Source of the DNA: Peiella sedimenti | Lineage (GTDB): Bacteria > Pseudomonadota > Alphaproteobacteria > Caulobacterales > Caulobacteraceae | NCBI RefSeq assembly: GCF_030504955.1 | Contig: NZ_JAUKTR010000001.1 | Location: 248,001-312,000 of the forward strand | Direction: 5' to 3' | DNA: 64,000 bases | Part shown: positions 27,703 to 36,874 of the stretch, one piece after another | Numbering within the stretch: the stretch's first letter is position 1 | How the letters are laid out: each line of letters begins with the position of its first letter | Position numbers and translations under genes: made by a program | The notes under the pieces: generated by a model | Told to the model about the DNA's origin: nothing | Seen by the model: only the letters and a program-made list of their open reading frames with translations | Databases searched by the model: none

Positions 27703-28734
27703 CTACGCCCGCAGCGCCGCCGCAAACGCCTGAGCCGCCGGTTTGGGCCGGCCATCGTCGTCAAACAGCAGCGGCCGGTCCGGGCTGAGCGGATTGTGCT
27801 CGCCGCCCCGGCGCAGCCAGCTGTCGCGGTCGCGCGCCCCCCAGACCGTTACGCCGAAGCGCTGGGCCGGAGGTAGGTCGCCCATGGCCTCGACCGCCTC
27901 GGCGAACAGGCGCGGCTGGCGCGCCGGGTCGCCTGCGTCCGTGGAGACATCGATCTCGGACACATGGACCGGCAGGCCCAGGGCGGCGAGCTCGCGCACA
28001 GTCTGGCGGATCGCCCCGTCCGGCAGATCGCAGTCGATGTGGGTCTGGGTTCCCAGTCCCGAGAGGGGCGCGCCGGCGCGCAGCAGCCGCTCGGCCAGGG
28101 TCAGGAAGGACCGCCGCTTGGCCGGGTTGGATTCCAGATTGTAGTCGTTAAGGAACAGCGGAACGTCGGGGTCCGCCTCGCGCGCCGCCTCGAACGCCTC
28201 AATGATGTAGCCGTCCTGGCCCAGCGCCCGCGACCACAGACAGTCGCGCAGGCCCGAGCCGTCGTCGCGGATGGGCTCGTTGACCACGTCCCAGCCCGTC
28301 ACCTGTCCACGATAGCGGCCCATGACACGCGCGATATAGCCGCGATAGGCGCGGCGGAACTCAGCTGGACGATCCGCCAGGGCCTCGAAGCTGGGGCCGC
28401 CCTGGGCGTACCAGATCAGGGCGTGACCGAAGACGCCCAAGCCCATCTGGCGAGCGCGGGCCACCAGCTGGTCGGAGCGGGAGAAGTCGAGGCCGCCGTC
28501 CTCCAGCAGGATGGCCTCCATCTTCATTTCCCACTCGGGCGTAATGCGGTCGAAATGAGTGCGGGCGACCTGGGTCCAGCCGCCGTCGTCGAACTGGCCG
28601 GTCATGGCGGCAAGCCCGAGCGGAAAGGAAGCGGCGTCCTTCAGCGGGGCCAGGGTCTGGGGCGACGGCTTGGAGGCGCCCGCCCCGCAGGCGGCCAAGG
28701 CCCCTGCGCCAAGCAGGAGCGAGCGGCGCAGCAT
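27703..28734 (-). CDS. GH10 endo-1,4-beta-xylanase, lipoprotein-like
   Basis: 343 residues. The N-terminus [21 protein letters not shown] looks like a twin-arginine or lipoprotein signal with the AAC lipobox. The catalytic pair of GH10 is visible: acid/base Glu in WDVVNEPI (about 154) and nucleophile Glu in HVSEIDV (about 257), with the supporting THIDCDL and TVWGARDRDSWL motifs. It cleaves internal xylan bonds; expected at the cell surface or in the periplasm. It is the only glycoside hydrolase seen. Its start overlaps the fliJ stop by 1 bp (TGATG), an odd partner for a xylanase, and it is the 3' end of the fli transcript. Confidence 0.9.
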   Translation of the reverse strand: MLRRSLLLGAGALAACGAGASKPSPQTLAPLKDAASFPLGLAAMTGQFDDGGWTQVARTHFDRITPEWEMKMEAILLEDGGLDFSRSDQLVARARQMGLGVFGHALIWYAQGGPSFEALADRPAEFRRAYRGYIARVMGRYRGQVTGWDVVNEPIRDDGSGLRDCLWSRALGQDGYIIEAFEAAREADPDVPLFLNDYNLESNPAKRRSFLTLAERLLRAGAPLSGLGTQTHIDCDLPDGAIRQTVRELAALGLPVHVSEIDVSTDAGDPARQPRLFAEAVEAMGDLPPAQRFGVTVWGARDRDSWLRRGGEHNPLSPDRPLLFDDDGRPKPAAQAFAAALRA

Positions 28735-29147
28735 CAGCCGGCCGCGCGCCGGCGCAGCGCGATCTCGTCGAAGGCGGCGGTCTCGCGCTTGGCGCGCTCG
28801 GCCAACTCGGCCAGGCGGGTCAGCTCGGAGACGTGCTCGAACTTCTTCAGCTCTTCAAAGGCGGAGGTGAGGGCGTCGCGGGCGCCCTGCTCCTCGGCGG
28901 TGACTTCGCCCAGGGCGTGTTCGGCGGCGGCGCGGCGCACCGTCCAGCCGTCGAGGAAGGCGTTCAGCAGCAGGGCCGCTTCGCCGTCGGAGCGGGCGCG
29001 CTCGGTCTCGACCTCACGTTCGGCGTCCAGGCAGGCCAGACGCATCTCGGCCGACGCGCGGCGGGCGGCGACCTCGGCCAGACGCTTCTGCAGCCCCTCG
29101 ACCTCGAAGCGCGAGATGCGGATGAGCGATTGAGCCCATTGGGTCAT
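28734..29147 (-). CDS. fliJ: Flagellar export chaperone-like FliJ
   Basis: 137 residues, almost entirely helical and coiled-coil with a high Arg/Glu/Ala content (residues 15-130), the usual appearance of FliJ. FliJ is the stalk protein that links the FliI ATPase ring to FlhA in type III flagellar export. It directly follows fliI with a 4-bp ATGA overlap and precedes the xylanase gene. Sequence conservation in FliJ is low, so the call rests on size, coiled coil and position. Confidence 0.8.
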   Translation of the reverse strand: MTQWAQSLIRISRFEVEGLQKRLAEVAARRASAEMRLACLDAEREVETERARSDGEAALLLNAFLDGWTVRRAAAEHALGEVTAEEQGARDALTSAFEELKKFEHVSELTRLAELAERAKRETAAFDEIALRRRAAG

Positions 29148-30496
29148 TGGACGCCGTCCTTGATCATGCCTTGGTCGAGTATGGCGGCCAGCTGGGTGAA
29201 GCTGTCGTTAAGACGCGTCGTTTCCTGGGGGCCTTGGCCAAGGAAAGCCTCCAGGTCGGGGTTCAGGGCGATGGCCCGGTCCACGATCGGGTCGGCGCCG
29301 GTGCGATAGGCCCCGATGCGGATCAGCTCTTCCATGTCGTTGTAGGCCGACAGGCACTGGCGCGCGCGACGGGCGATCTCGCGCTCGGGCGGGGTCTGGC
29401 AGCCGGGCAGGGTGCGGCTGACGGACTTGAGCACGTCGATGGCCGGGAAGCGGCCGCGCTCGGCGATCTTGCGGTCCATGACGATGTGGCCGTCCAGGAT
29501 GCCGCGCACGGCGTCGGCGATGGGCTCGTCGTGGTCGCCGCCGTCCACCAGCACGGTGAAGAGGCCGGTGATGGCCCCGCCGGGCGAGCCGTCGGGACGC
29601 AGGGGGCCGGGGCCGGCGCGCTCGAGCAGCTTGGGCAGCTCGGTGAAGACGGTGGGCGTATAGCCCTTGGTGGTGGGCGGCTCGCCCGCGGCCAGGCCGA
29701 TCTCGCGCTGGGCCATGGCGAAGCGGGTGACGCTGTCCATCAGGCAGAGGACGTGCAGCCCCTCGTCGCGCAGGGCCTCCGCGACCGACAACGTCATGTA
29801 GGCGGCCTGACGGCGCTTGAGCGCAGGCTCGTCCGAGGTGGCGACCACCACCACGGCGCGGCGGACGCCCGCCTCGCCCAGGGTCTCCTCGATGAACTCG
29901 CGCACCTCGCGGCCGCGCTCGCCGATCAGGCCCACCACGACGGCGTCGCAGGCGGCCTCGCGCGCCAGCATGGACAGCAGCACCGACTTGCCGACGCCGG
30001 AGCCGGCGAAGATGCCCATGCGCTGGCCCTCGCAGGTGGTGGCGAAGACGTCCAGCGCCCGCACGCCCAGGTCCATGCGCTCGCCCACCCGGCCGCGCGA
30101 ATGGGCGGGGGGCGGGGAGGCGCGCAGGGGATAGGGGATGGGGCCCGTCGGCAGCGGGCCCTTGCCGTCGATGGGCTGGCCGAAGGCGTCGATGATGCGG
30201 CCCATCCAGGCGCGGCTGGGCCGCACGGCGGCTCGGTCGCCCGTCAGACGGATCTCGGCGCCAGGGGCCACGCCCTCGACCGGGCCGTAAGGCATGAGCA
30301 GGGCCTTGGCGTCACGAAAGCCCACCACCTCGGCGGGCAGGGCGGTCTGATCCCGGCGCACGATCTCGGCCCGAGCGCCCACCGCCAGGCGGGACAGGCC
30401 GCCGCGCGCCTCGATCAGCAGGCCGTTGACGGCCGCCACCTTGCCGGTGACGACCAGAGGATCAACGGCGCGGACGGCGGCGGCGAGGCTGGACAA
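29144..30496 (-). CDS. fliI: Flagellum-specific ATPase FliI
   Basis: 450 residues. Peripheral-membrane ATPase powering flagellar type III export, related to F1 beta. Walker [14 protein letters not shown] (about 167-179), Walker [15 protein letters not shown], and the family [13 protein letters not shown] and [21 protein letters not shown] motifs are all seen. Translationally coupled to fliJ. The upstream gap contains a TTAAC half site (30551-30555) but no full CtrA box that I can defend. Confidence 0.95.
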   Translation of the reverse strand: MSSLAAAVRAVDPLVVTGKVAAVNGLLIEARGGLSRLAVGARAEIVRRDQTALPAEVVGFRDAKALLMPYGPVEGVAPGAEIRLTGDRAAVRPSRAWMGRIIDAFGQPIDGKGPLPTGPIPYPLRASPPPAHSRGRVGERMDLGVRALDVFATTCEGQRMGIFAGSGVGKSVLLSMLAREAACDAVVVGLIGERGREVREFIEETLGEAGVRRAVVVVATSDEPALKRRQAAYMTLSVAEALRDEGLHVLCLMDSVTRFAMAQREIGLAAGEPPTTKGYTPTVFTELPKLLERAGPGPLRPDGSPGGAITGLFTVLVDGGDHDEPIADAVRGILDGHIVMDRKIAERGRFPAIDVLKSVSRTLPGCQTPPEREIARRARQCLSAYNDMEELIRIGAYRTGADPIVDRAIALNPDLEAFLGQGPQETTRLNDSFTQLAAILDQGMIKDGVQ

Positions 30497-30567
30497 GAAC
30501 AGGCCTGAAGGCTGGACCGAAGGGGATCGGCCCAGCCTTGCCCGGCATGGTTAACGCGGGATGAAGT

Positions 30568-31041
30568 TTAGGCCGCGCGGCGCTCGCGCAGGTCCGCAAG
30601 GACGCGGGACGCCTCGGCGCGGAAGCCCGTCAGCTCGTGATCCAGATAGTCGCGCGCCTTCTCCCAGGGCGTGCGGTGCAGGCGGCCGTGGGACAGGTTG
30701 TGGCCCAGACGCCGGCCCTGAGTGGCGGCCATCATGCCGGCGCTGGCCAGCTTGGCGCGGGCGCGGGGCGAGCGGCTGACCAGAAGGGCGCCCAGGGCCA
30801 GACCCGCCACCAGGGCGACGCCCGTGGAAATGCGAGGATGCGCCTTGACCGTCTCCTTGGCGCGCTCGGCGCCCCGCAGCGAACGCTCGCGCACGTCGGT
30901 GGCCATGCGGCGGGCGCGTTCGCGCAAGTGGGCGGTCCGATCCTCGGACGAGGCGTCGTTGAGGCCGACGACGTTCTCGTTCGGCATATCGGGCAGGCCG
31001 GTCTGGGTCGTCGAGGTGGTGGGCGTTTCGGTGCGGGGCAT
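30568..31041 (-). CDS. DUF883-like membrane-anchored protein
   Basis: 157 residues from ATG 31041, preceded by GGAGACAGCT. A polar, Thr-rich N-terminus leads into a helix with Arg/Glu repeats (LRERARRMATDVRERSLRGAERAKETVKAHP), one membrane segment (STGVALVAGLALGALLV, about 82-98), and a basic C-terminal half. The helix-KAHP-membrane pattern resembles YqjD/ElaB (DUF883), which tether ribosomes to the inner membrane in stationary phase, except that here the membrane segment is central, with about 55 more residues. Expression partner unknown; it is divergent from ctrA. Confidence 0.55.
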   Translation of the reverse strand: MPRTETPTTSTTQTGLPDMPNENVVGLNDASSEDRTAHLRERARRMATDVRERSLRGAERAKETVKAHPRISTGVALVAGLALGALLVSRSPRARAKLASAGMMAATQGRRLGHNLSHGRLHRTPWEKARDYLDHELTGFRAEASRVLADLRERRAA

Positions 31042-31122
31042 AGCTGTCTCCGGCTTGAGGGGGGCTCTGTGTAAAAACAGACCGAAGGCAGGGCAGGTTC
31101 CGTCCAATCGTCCCTGGCGTCG

Positions 31123-31208
31123 GAATCGAATCGTTGACGAGGGTGCTGGACGCCGATTCGCAAATCAGCCTACGATTCGAACCGTTGGTTAGCTTTAACC
31201 AATCTTAA
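31123..31208 (+). promoter_or_regulatory. ctrA upstream region with GANTC cluster and CtrA-box-like site
   Basis: Four GANTC sites (the CcrM methylation target) lie at 31123-31127, 31128-31132, 31155-31159 and 31174-31178. A TTAA-N6-TTAA element (31195-31208) with a TTAACC half site follows, 85 bp before the start codon. In Caulobacter, ctrA P1 is silenced by full GANTC methylation and P2 is activated by CtrA. The -10/-35 boxes cannot be assigned with confidence. Confidence 0.6.
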
Positions 31209-31292
31209 GGTTTTCGGCGTCAGCGTGCCGGGGAGAGCCCTGAACGCCAAAGCTTTAGGGTGCAATGGCCAAGCTTCGCTGGAGGGGGCTGG

Positions 31293-31994
<702 letters not shown>

Positions 31995-32019
31995 CGCCTC
32001 TCTCGTTCAAGACACTGAA

Positions 32020-32052
32020 GCGCTCGCCGGGAGACTGGCGGGCGTTTTCGTT
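32020..32052 (+). terminator. Rho-independent terminator after ctrA
   Basis: Stem GCGCTCGCC (32020-32028) with GGCGGGCGT (32037-32045), eight to nine pairs including two G-T wobbles, loop GGGAGACT, then TTTTCGTTT. It starts 26 bp after the ctrA stop codon. Confidence 0.85.
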
Positions 32053-32055
32053 TGG

Positions 32056-32538
32056 CTAGGGACCGGGCGTCATCTGCATTACGGCGAAGAACGCCGGTGT
32101 CCCGTCTCCACGAGGCAGGCCAATCCCGATGATTGGCTGGCCATCCCGCTCGTACTGAACGCCCCTTGAGCCGGGAACTGAGACCAAACCGTCGACCTCG
32201 AAAGGGTGGGCGGAGAGATAGGAGTCCACCGCAGCGTGATCCCAGGCGGACACGAAGATTGTGCAGACACGGCGTGGCTCCCCGCCTTCGCTGCCCCTGC
32301 CAAAGATCGTCATGTAATAGTCGGACGATCCACGTCGACGTCCCGCCCGTAGTTCAGCGCCCTCGGGGATGTTGGAGAAGCCTCTCTCCACGAGAAAGGC
32401 ATGGGCCTCCTGCGCAGTCCGCTGGCCAAGCGCGTAGTTGACGCAGGCCTCCAACTGCAGGGGCACCGTCGCCAAGTCGGCCTCAGAGATAGTCGGAGCT
32501 GGCTGGGCCAGCAGCGCCGCGGCGAGCAGGGAAAGCAT
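32056..32538 (-). CDS. Hypothetical exported protein
   Basis: 160 residues, family not recognised. The first residues MLSLLAAALLAQPAP form a short signal peptide. GGAGG sits just before the ATG. The body has two cysteines in useful positions (ACVNYAL and RRVCTIF) that may form a disulphide, and an otherwise ordinary alpha/beta composition. It is divergent from the M28 peptidase gene (77 bp between starts). Base composition is a little lower in GC than neighbouring genes. Confidence 0.6.
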   Translation of the reverse strand: MLSLLAAALLAQPAPTISEADLATVPLQLEACVNYALGQRTAQEAHAFLVERGFSNIPEGAELRAGRRRGSSDYYMTIFGRGSEGGEPRRVCTIFVSAWDHAAVDSYLSAHPFEVDGLVSVPGSRGVQYERDGQPIIGIGLPRGDGTPAFFAVMQMTPGP

Positions 32539-32615
32539 GGAACCTCCAGGATCGGCAGCCTTCTTGCCATGCTGGCTTGGCCGCCGATACCCTCATCCTC
32601 TGGAGGAGGCGGGGC

Positions 32616-34466
32616 ATGAAACGGATCTGGTTGGCGGCGGCGCTGATGGCGTTGCTCGCCCTGGGACTGGGCTGGTGGTCGATGCGGCCGCCGGCGGCCT
32701 TGGGGACTGACGCGCCGGCTGAGCGGTTCTCGGCCGGACGGGCCATGCAGACCCTGGCTGAGATCGCGCGCGCGCCGCATCCCTCGGGCAGCGCCGAGCA
32801 CCGGCGGGTCTTCAACCACCTGTCGCGCCGGATGGGCCAGCTGGGCCTGGAGACGGGCGCTCAAGGCGGGCCCATGAGCCAGGCGGGCGCCGCGCGCTAT
32901 CGCCGCTGGTTCGGCGAGCAGGCCCAGGTCCCCCAGGCGCTGAACCTGATCGGCGTGCTGCCGGGGACGGACCGCAGCCTGCCGGCGGTGGTGATCATGG
33001 CGCATTACGACACGGTGCCGGGCTCGCCGGGGGCGGGCGACGACTCCTCGGGCGTGGCGGCGGCGCTGGAGGCGGTCAGGGCCGTCAAGGCGCAGGGCCC
33101 GACCCGGCGCGACATCATCGTGCTGCTGACCGACGGCGAGGAGCTGAACCTGGAGGGGGCGCGCCTGTTCTTCGCCGCCCATCCGCTGAGAAGCGGCGTC
33201 GGCGCGGTCATCAATCTGGAGGCGCGCGGCTCGGGCCGGGTGCTGATGTTCGAGACGGGGCCCGAGGCCGGGGCCCTGGCCGACCTTTATGCGCGCGAGG
33301 TGGAGCGCCCCTCGGCCCACTCCATGGCGGCGGCCATCTACAGCCTGATGCCGAACGACACGGATTTCTCGATCCCGCGCGAGGCCGGGATCGGCGGCTA
33401 CAACCTGGCCTTCACCAGCGGGCCTGAGACCTACCACTCGCCCAGTTCGACGGTGGACCGGGTGGACCCCGGCTCGATCCAGCATATGGGCGACCATGCG
33501 ACGGCTCTGCTGGGCGCGATGGCGCGGGCCGAGGCGCTGCCGGCCGAGGCCCCGAACAAGGCCTATGCCGACGTCTTCGGCCTGATGGTCATTTACCCGG
33601 CGTGGGTCGGGTGGCTGCTGCTGGGACTGGCGGCGGTGCTGGGCGTGGCGGCGGCCCGTCGCCTGGGACTGCGGGTCCGGGACGCGGCGCCGGCCCTGTG
33701 GTTCCCGTTGTGGCTGCTGCTGAACGCCGCCCTGCTGCACCGGCTGATGGACGCGACGGCCAGCGGCGGGGCCATGGGTTACTATGACCGGCTGGGGTCG
33801 ATGGGGTTGCTGGGCCTGATGGCGGGGGGCGTGACCGCCGCAGGTCTGTTGGCCGGGCCGCACCTGACCGGCTTGCGGCCCCGCTGGATCGCCGCGGCGG
33901 TCGTGGTCCTGCTGGGCGCGGCGACCGCGGTCCTGTCCGGCGACCTCAACCTGTTCCAGGCGGTGCTGACCCTGCTGGCGGCGGGCGTCTGGCTGATCGC
34001 GCCCCGGCATGGCCATCGTCGCGAAGACGGTTGGCGGCCCGCCGTGGGGGCCGTGGCGGCGCTGCTGCTCCTGGCCACGGCGTTGCAGGCGCTGCTGGCG
34101 CCGGCGGCCTATGTGCTGGCCTGGCCCGCGCTGATCGCGGCCCTGATGCTGGCGGCAGCGGCCTTCCTCGATCCGAGGTTGGACCGGCCCTGGACGCCCT
34201 GGATGCTCGCCGTCATCGGCGGCGTGGCGGCGGCCTGGATTGTGGGGCTGTACTGGATGGTCTTCATCAACATCGGCTTTGGTCTGCCCGAGGCGATGGC
34301 CGTTTTCGCCCTGATCCTGGCCGGCCTGATCTGGCCGGTGCTGGCTCGGTTGCCGCGCCGGGCGGCGCTGGGGCTGGCGGCCGTGGCCGTGGGCGTCGCG
34401 GTTTGCGCGGCGGTGGTCGAGCGCCTAGATGGCGTCGCGCCGACCGTACCGACCTACCAGGGATGA
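32616..34466 (+). CDS. M28 family peptidase with C-terminal membrane domain
   Basis: 616 residues from ATG 32616 with TGGAGGAGG upstream. An N-terminal signal anchor is followed by an M28 zinc aminopeptidase domain: VIMAHYDTVPGSPGAGDDSSGVAAALE (first metal His and Asp, about 130-150), TDGEELNLEGARLF (catalytic Glu and metal Glu), INLEARG (third ligand) and a final metal His in ETYHSPSST. The second half (about 325-600) has eight or so hydrophobic segments, the ERMP1/Fxna-like layout. An active exopeptidase facing outside the cytoplasm is expected. arsC follows 4 bp later. Confidence 0.87.
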   Translation: MKRIWLAAALMALLALGLGWWSMRPPAALGTDAPAERFSAGRAMQTLAEIARAPHPSGSAEHRRVFNHLSRRMGQLGLETGAQGGPMSQAGAARYRRWFGEQAQVPQALNLIGVLPGTDRSLPAVVIMAHYDTVPGSPGAGDDSSGVAAALEAVRAVKAQGPTRRDIIVLLTDGEELNLEGARLFFAAHPLRSGVGAVINLEARGSGRVLMFETGPEAGALADLYAREVERPSAHSMAAAIYSLMPNDTDFSIPREAGIGGYNLAFTSGPETYHSPSSTVDRVDPGSIQHMGDHATALLGAMARAEALPAEAPNKAYADVFGLMVIYPAWVGWLLLGLAAVLGVAAARRLGLRVRDAAPALWFPLWLLLNAALLHRLMDATASGGAMGYYDRLGSMGLLGLMAGGVTAAGLLAGPHLTGLRPRWIAAAVVVLLGAATAVLSGDLNLFQAVLTLLAAGVWLIAPRHGHRREDGWRPAVGAVAALLLLATALQALLAPAAYVLAWPALIAALMLAAAAFLDPRLDRPWTPWMLAVIGGVAAAWIVGLYWMVFINIGFGLPEAMAVFALILAGLIWPVLARLPRRAALGLAAVAVGVAVCAAVVERLDGVAPTVPTYQG

Positions 34467-34470
34467 GCCG

Positions 34471-34818
34471 ATGGCCGTGACCGTCTTCCACAATCCGAAC
34501 TGCTCAACCTCGCGCCGCGTGCTGGAAGAGATCAGGGCCGAGGGCTACGCGCCCGAGGTGGTCGAGTACATGAAGGCCGGCTGGACCGAGGCGGGTCTGA
34601 GGGACCTGCTGGCGCGGATGAACGCCTCGCCCAGGGACGTGCTGCGCACGCGCGGCGGCCAGGCCGAGGAACTGGGTCTGCTTCAGGACGGCGTCTCGGA
34701 TCAGGCCCTGCTGAAGGCCATGATCGAGCATCCCGTTCTGGTCGAGCGGCCGATCGTGAAGGCGGGCGACAGGGCCGTGCTGGCCCGCCCGGCGGAGCGC
34801 TGGCGCGAGGTGGTTTAG
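34471..34818 (+). CDS. arsC: ArsC family arsenate reductase-like protein
   Basis: 115 residues, typical for the glutaredoxin-coupled ArsC/Spx family. The catalytic Cys is in NPNCSTSRRVLEEI (Cys about 10), and the arginine pair needed for arsenate binding is represented by LRTRGG (about 53-58) and ERPIVKAGDRAVLARP (about 90-105). The order is that of ArsC rather than Spx. No arsenic efflux or ArsR gene is nearby, and it is trailed onto the M28 gene with a 4 bp gap, so a broader role cannot be excluded. Confidence 0.82.
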   Translation: MAVTVFHNPNCSTSRRVLEEIRAEGYAPEVVEYMKAGWTEAGLRDLLARMNASPRDVLRTRGGQAEELGLLQDGVSDQALLKAMIEHPVLVERPIVKAGDRAVLARPAERWREVV

Positions 34819-34858
34819 GGTTATCTCCCTTCCCCTGGAGGCGGGAGGGCTATTGCCG

Positions 34859-35671
34859 CTACGCCACCTGACGTTCGGCGGGCGCGGCCTTGACGAAGAC
34901 GCCCCGCCGCCCGGCGACCAGCCGGAAGGGTGCGCCCGGGGCCAGGATCGGCTCGCTGGGCGCCGTGATCAGAACGCCGTCGGAGGCGAGGACGCCGCTG
35001 AGGCTTTCAAGCACGCGCAGACGGCGTTCAGGCTCCATGTCGCCCAGCACGTTGCGGCACAGGATCATGTCGAAGGGACCCGCCGGCGGCGGGTCCAGCA
35101 GGTTGGCGCGCTCGAAGCGCACGGCGCCGCGCAGCTGCGGCTCGGCGCGCCACATTTCGCCGTCCTTCTCGAACCATTCCAGGACCCGGCGGGCGGAGAG
35201 GCCGCGCTGGACCTCGAACTGGGTATAGAGGCCGCTGCGGGCCTTCTGGACGGCCTGTTCCGAAATATCGGTGGCGAGGATCTCGATGCCGGGCGCATGG
35301 GCCTCAGCCGCCGTGACGGCGAGCGAATAGGCCTCCTGCCCCGTGGCGCAGCCGGCGGACCACAGCCGCACGCGGCCGCGCGCCTTGGCCAGGGCGGGCA
35401 AGAGCTGATCCTTGAGCAGGGCGAATTGCTCGCGATGCCGGAAGAACTCGGTGTCGCCCGGCAGCAGCGCCTCGATCACGCGCCAGCCCAGCGAGTCGAC
35501 CCCCTGGGCCGGCAGGGCGGACATGAGAGCGTCGAGCGAGGCGAAGCCCTCGCGCCGGGCCACGGCGCCCAGGCGCGTCTCAATGCCGTGGGCGCGGCTG
35601 GAGTCCAGCAGCTGACCCGTGCGGCCGCGCACCATCTCCCTGAGACGCTCGAGAATGACGGGGTCGATCAC
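34859..35671 (-). CDS. cheR: CheR-type chemotaxis methyltransferase
   Basis: 270 residues. N-terminal helical domain (LERLREMVRGRTGQLLDSSRAHGIETRL), then the SAM-binding domain with FFRHREQF, VRLWSAGCATGQEAYSLA (SAM loop, about 97-114), ILATDISEQAVQKARSGLY and MILCRNVL. It would methylate glutamates of chemoreceptors. It is third in the run chpT, cheY-like, cheR on the minus strand (12 bp after the cheY-like stop). The same three-gene order exists in Caulobacter (chpT with a single-domain regulator and CheR), so a link with the CtrA relay rather than a full che operon is likely. Confidence 0.88.
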   Translation of the reverse strand: MIDPVILERLREMVRGRTGQLLDSSRAHGIETRLGAVARREGFASLDALMSALPAQGVDSLGWRVIEALLPGDTEFFRHREQFALLKDQLLPALAKARGRVRLWSAGCATGQEAYSLAVTAAEAHAPGIEILATDISEQAVQKARSGLYTQFEVQRGLSARRVLEWFEKDGEMWRAEPQLRGAVRFERANLLDPPPAGPFDMILCRNVLGDMEPERRLRVLESLSGVLASDGVLITAPSEPILAPGAPFRLVAGRRGVFVKAAPAERQVA

Positions 35672-35683
35672 AGCGCCCCTCCG

Positions 35684-36049
35684 TCAGGCCAGTCCGACTT
35701 CGGCGAACTTGGAGGTGATGATGTCGCCGTCGAAGGGCTTCATGACGTAGTCGTCGGCGCCCGCGCCCAGGGCCTCGCGGATGCGCTCGGGCTGGTTCTC
35801 GACGGAGCAGAAGATCACCTTGACCTTCGCGCCGTCGGGGTCGGCGCGCAGGCGGCGCAGAAAGGTCAGCCCGTCCATCACGGGCATGTTCCAGTCGAGC
35901 AGCACCGCCGTGGGCATGAGCGCCGCGCAATAGGCCAGCGCCTCGGCGCCGTCGGCCGCTTCGTCCACCTCGTAGCCGAGGTTCTCGACGATGCGGCGGG
36001 CGACCTTCCGGATGATGCGGCTGTCGTCGACGATGAGGCAGCGGGCCAT
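35684..36049 (-). CDS. Single-domain response regulator (CheY-like)
   Basis: 121 residues, one receiver domain only. Acidic pair in CLIVDDSRIIRKVARRI, phosphoacceptor Asp in TAVLLDWNMPVMDG (about 52), Ser in IFCSVENQ where Thr/Ser is expected, Lys in YVMKPFD (about 104). Wholly receiver, so it signals by binding a partner or acts as a phosphate sink. Located between chpT and cheR. Confidence 0.9.
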   Translation of the reverse strand: MARCLIVDDSRIIRKVARRIVENLGYEVDEAADGAEALAYCAALMPTAVLLDWNMPVMDGLTFLRRLRADPDGAKVKVIFCSVENQPERIREALGAGADDYVMKPFDGDIITSKFAEVGLA

Positions 36050-36097
36050 GGCCGCAATCTGGGCCGCGCTGGTTAAGAGTTCGTTCGGGAAACCCTC

Positions 36098-36775
36098 TCA
36101 GGCCGGCATGCGGATGCGGATATCCACGCGATCCTGACCGGTCTCGAAGCTCAGCTCGCCGCCCGCCGCCCTGACCGTGTGGAACAGCCAGTAGGGCTGG
36201 GTCCACTGGCCCGCCAGCATGCCATCTCCGACGGGTTCACCCGAGAGCCCGGCGACGGCCTCGGCCTTGAAGCGCGCGCGGGGGCCTTCGGAGACTGCGG
36301 TCATGACAAGGGCGCCGCCCTCCTGGGCCAGGGTCAGGGTCGCGGTCCCGCCTGAAGGGAGACAGCCGCCCGCCAGCTGGGCCAGGTTCAGCGCCGCGCG
36401 CGCCTGGGGCTTGCCGAACTGGGCCGCCGACGAGGTCCAGGTCAGATTGGCGCGCAGGTCTTCGAAGACGCCCTGGGCCAGGGTTTCCAGCTCTTCGCTG
36501 GAGAAGCGCTCGGAGGTGGTGGCCGCGCCGAACGCCACGCGGGCGAAGTGCACCAGCTTGACCAGCTTGCGCGCGCTGGCCTCGACCAGGCCCATGGCCT
36601 CTTCGCGCATGTCCTGGGCGGATGGGTCCTTCAGCAGGTCCAGGCCCGACACGATGGCGCCGGAGGGACTGATGAAATCGTGGCAAAGCTTGGCCGCGAT
36701 CAGGGTCGCCAGCTCGTCGGCGGACGGCGAGCCGTCAGGAGCGGTGAGATGTCCAGGAGCCGGTACCGGAGACAT
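36098..36775 (-). CDS. chpT: Histidine phosphotransferase ChpT
   Basis: 225 residues from ATG 36775; an upstream ATG at 36844 would add 23 residues with no obvious family character. The phosphoacceptor helix reads LAAKLCHDFISPSGAIVSGLDLLKDPSAQDMREEAM (His about 33), essentially the Caulobacter ChpT signature, with the HATPase-like C-terminal half (LAQLAGGCLPSGGTATLTL and later QPYWLFHTVRAAGGELSF). ChpT dimers pass phosphate from CckA to CtrA and CpdR; ctrA is 5 kb away in this window. It heads the chpT-cheY-cheR run. Confidence 0.93.
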   Translation of the reverse strand: MSPVPAPGHLTAPDGSPSADELATLIAAKLCHDFISPSGAIVSGLDLLKDPSAQDMREEAMGLVEASARKLVKLVHFARVAFGAATTSERFSSEELETLAQGVFEDLRANLTWTSSAAQFGKPQARAALNLAQLAGGCLPSGGTATLTLAQEGGALVMTAVSEGPRARFKAEAVAGLSGEPVGDGMLAGQWTQPYWLFHTVRAAGGELSFETGQDRVDIRIRMPA

Positions 36776-36874
36776 GGGCGCGCCCTCGAGAAACTGTCGA
36801 TTGTCAGCGAGCCGCAAGGCTGACGTGATTTGCGGCGTCGTCAAAGAGCGACGGGTGCTCTAAAGGCCCCCGCC

